Source: a marine gamma proteobacterium HTCC2143
Lineage (GTDB): Bacteria; Pseudomonadota; Gammaproteobacteria; Pseudomonadales; Dasaniaceae
Direction: 5' to 3'
DNA: 64,000 bases
Assembly: GCA_000169075.1 (NCBI GenBank)
Contig: AAVT01000005.1
Span: forward strand, 157,462-221,461
Shown piece by piece: positions 63,633-64,000 of this stretch. Within the stretch, counting starts at the first letter, position 1. Every line of letters starts with the position of its first letter. The notes beneath the pieces are model-generated. The model made no database searches. It saw only the letters and a program-made list of their open reading frames with translations, and was not told the origin of the DNA. A program made the position numbers and the translations under genes.

Positions 63633-64000
63633 ATGATCAGGTTCTTAAAGCTCCTCAGAAAGTCTCCCTTTAGCATCGCACTCGTCTTCGCTCTCGCGTT
63701 TTCGACCAGTCCGGCTAACGCTGAAGAAGGCACAGCTGATGCAATTGCCGGTGCGATGAAAACACTGGACAAGTGGATGCTTGCATTCAACGCTAGAAAT
63801 TTAAAGGCGTGGGCAGCAACCGTACACTATCCACACGTGCGTTTTGCGAGCGGAACAATGACCATTTTCGACAGCGCTGAACAATTTGCAGATCGAGACG
63901 TATTTACATACCTCACCGCCAATGGCTGGGATCATTCACATTGGATTGAACGTAAAGTCTCTCTTTCTTCTGCTGATAAGGTTCACATAGATACAGTATT
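63633..64000 (+). CDS. Secreted NTF2/SnoaL-like protein, partial (runs off right edge)
   Basis: The first 122 codons are present. A signal peptide (SIALVFALAFSTSPANA, cleavage likely after ANA) precedes a region reading AIAGAMKTLDKWMLAFNARN, HYPHVRFASGTMTIFDSAEQF and WDHSHWIERKVSL. This has the start of the NTF2/SnoaL cone fold seen in ketosteroid-isomerase-like proteins. The function is unknown. The ATG at 63633 has only a weak ribosome site. Divergent from the FKBP gene. Confidence 0.75.
   Translation, partial: MIRFLKLLRKSPFSIALVFALAFSTSPANAEEGTADAIAGAMKTLDKWMLAFNARNLKAWAATVHYPHVRFASGTMTIFDSAEQFADRDVFTYLTANGWDHSHWIERKVSLSSADKVHIDTV

Noticed and set aside
63464..63790. 108-codon minus-strand frame at the right end
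   Set aside because: It is antisense to a signal peptide and NTF2-like coding region that runs off the edge, and has no family pattern.

Overview
The window is chromosomal DNA of a free-living, aerobic or microaerobic gammaproteobacterium. Signature genes are bamC directly after dapA, rsmJ, rapA, efpL, sppA, rhlE, an Fnr/Anr-type regulator and DUF1244, DUF2069 and DUF2959 proteins. Moderate GC, a sulfatase, CoA-based catabolism, several glutathione-transferase-like enzymes and a haloalkane dehalogenase relic fit a marine lineage such as the Cellvibrionales/Spongiibacteraceae. That placement is inference. No rRNA, tRNA, CRISPR array, intact insertion sequence or prophage was seen.

Layout. 1-7014 is a catabolic island: hydantoinase/oxoprolinase subunits (hyuB cut by the left edge, hyuA), an HMG-CoA-lyase-like enzyme and a CaiB-type CoA transferase in one leftward operon, a divergent GntR/HutC regulator with a palindrome in the shared promoter region, and an N-carbamoylsarcosine-amidase-like hydrolase. 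7741-13834 holds a photolyase preceded by a 46-aa DUF2256 gene missing from a long-ORF view, an SDR, an alkyltransferase-like DNA repair protein, a TSUP permease and a pseudouridine synthase. 14151-36298 is mostly housekeeping: methyltransferase, DUF2959 lipoprotein, rapA, hexose-6-phosphate mutarotase, an nhaA relic, SOS-controlled dinB, a histone-H1-like Lys/Ala protein, a secreted four-repeat protein, efpL, glpE, sppA-DUF2069-wrbA-arsC, yihY, rsmJ and an HD hydrolase.

36610-39000 carries fnr and a HemN-like radical-SAM gene under a perfect FNR box placed as in class II activation; this HemN homologue has lost several residues that canonical HemN uses. 39451-48366 holds a beta-lactamase-fold hydrolase with an acyl-CoA synthetase, rhlE, a CBS protein, an aminotransferase, a Nudix hydrolase and a DUF3806 protein. 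48550-51251 is dapA-bamC-MBL hydrolase.

51676-64000 looks like accessory, xenobiotic- or lipid-related metabolism: a sulfatase; two inverted copies of a GST-like/DUF1330-like gene pair around a decayed haloalkane dehalogenase; a further GST; an HCCA-isomerase/DsbA-like protein; a nitronate monooxygenase; two hotdog thioesterases; a TetR regulator; a truncated haemoglobin overlapping an FKBP isomerase; and a right-edge partial secreted NTF2-like protein. The items most worth a second look are the altered HemN with its FNR promoter, the mirrored GST/DUF1330 modules, and the photolyase ending in a sliding-clamp-like motif behind DUF2256.
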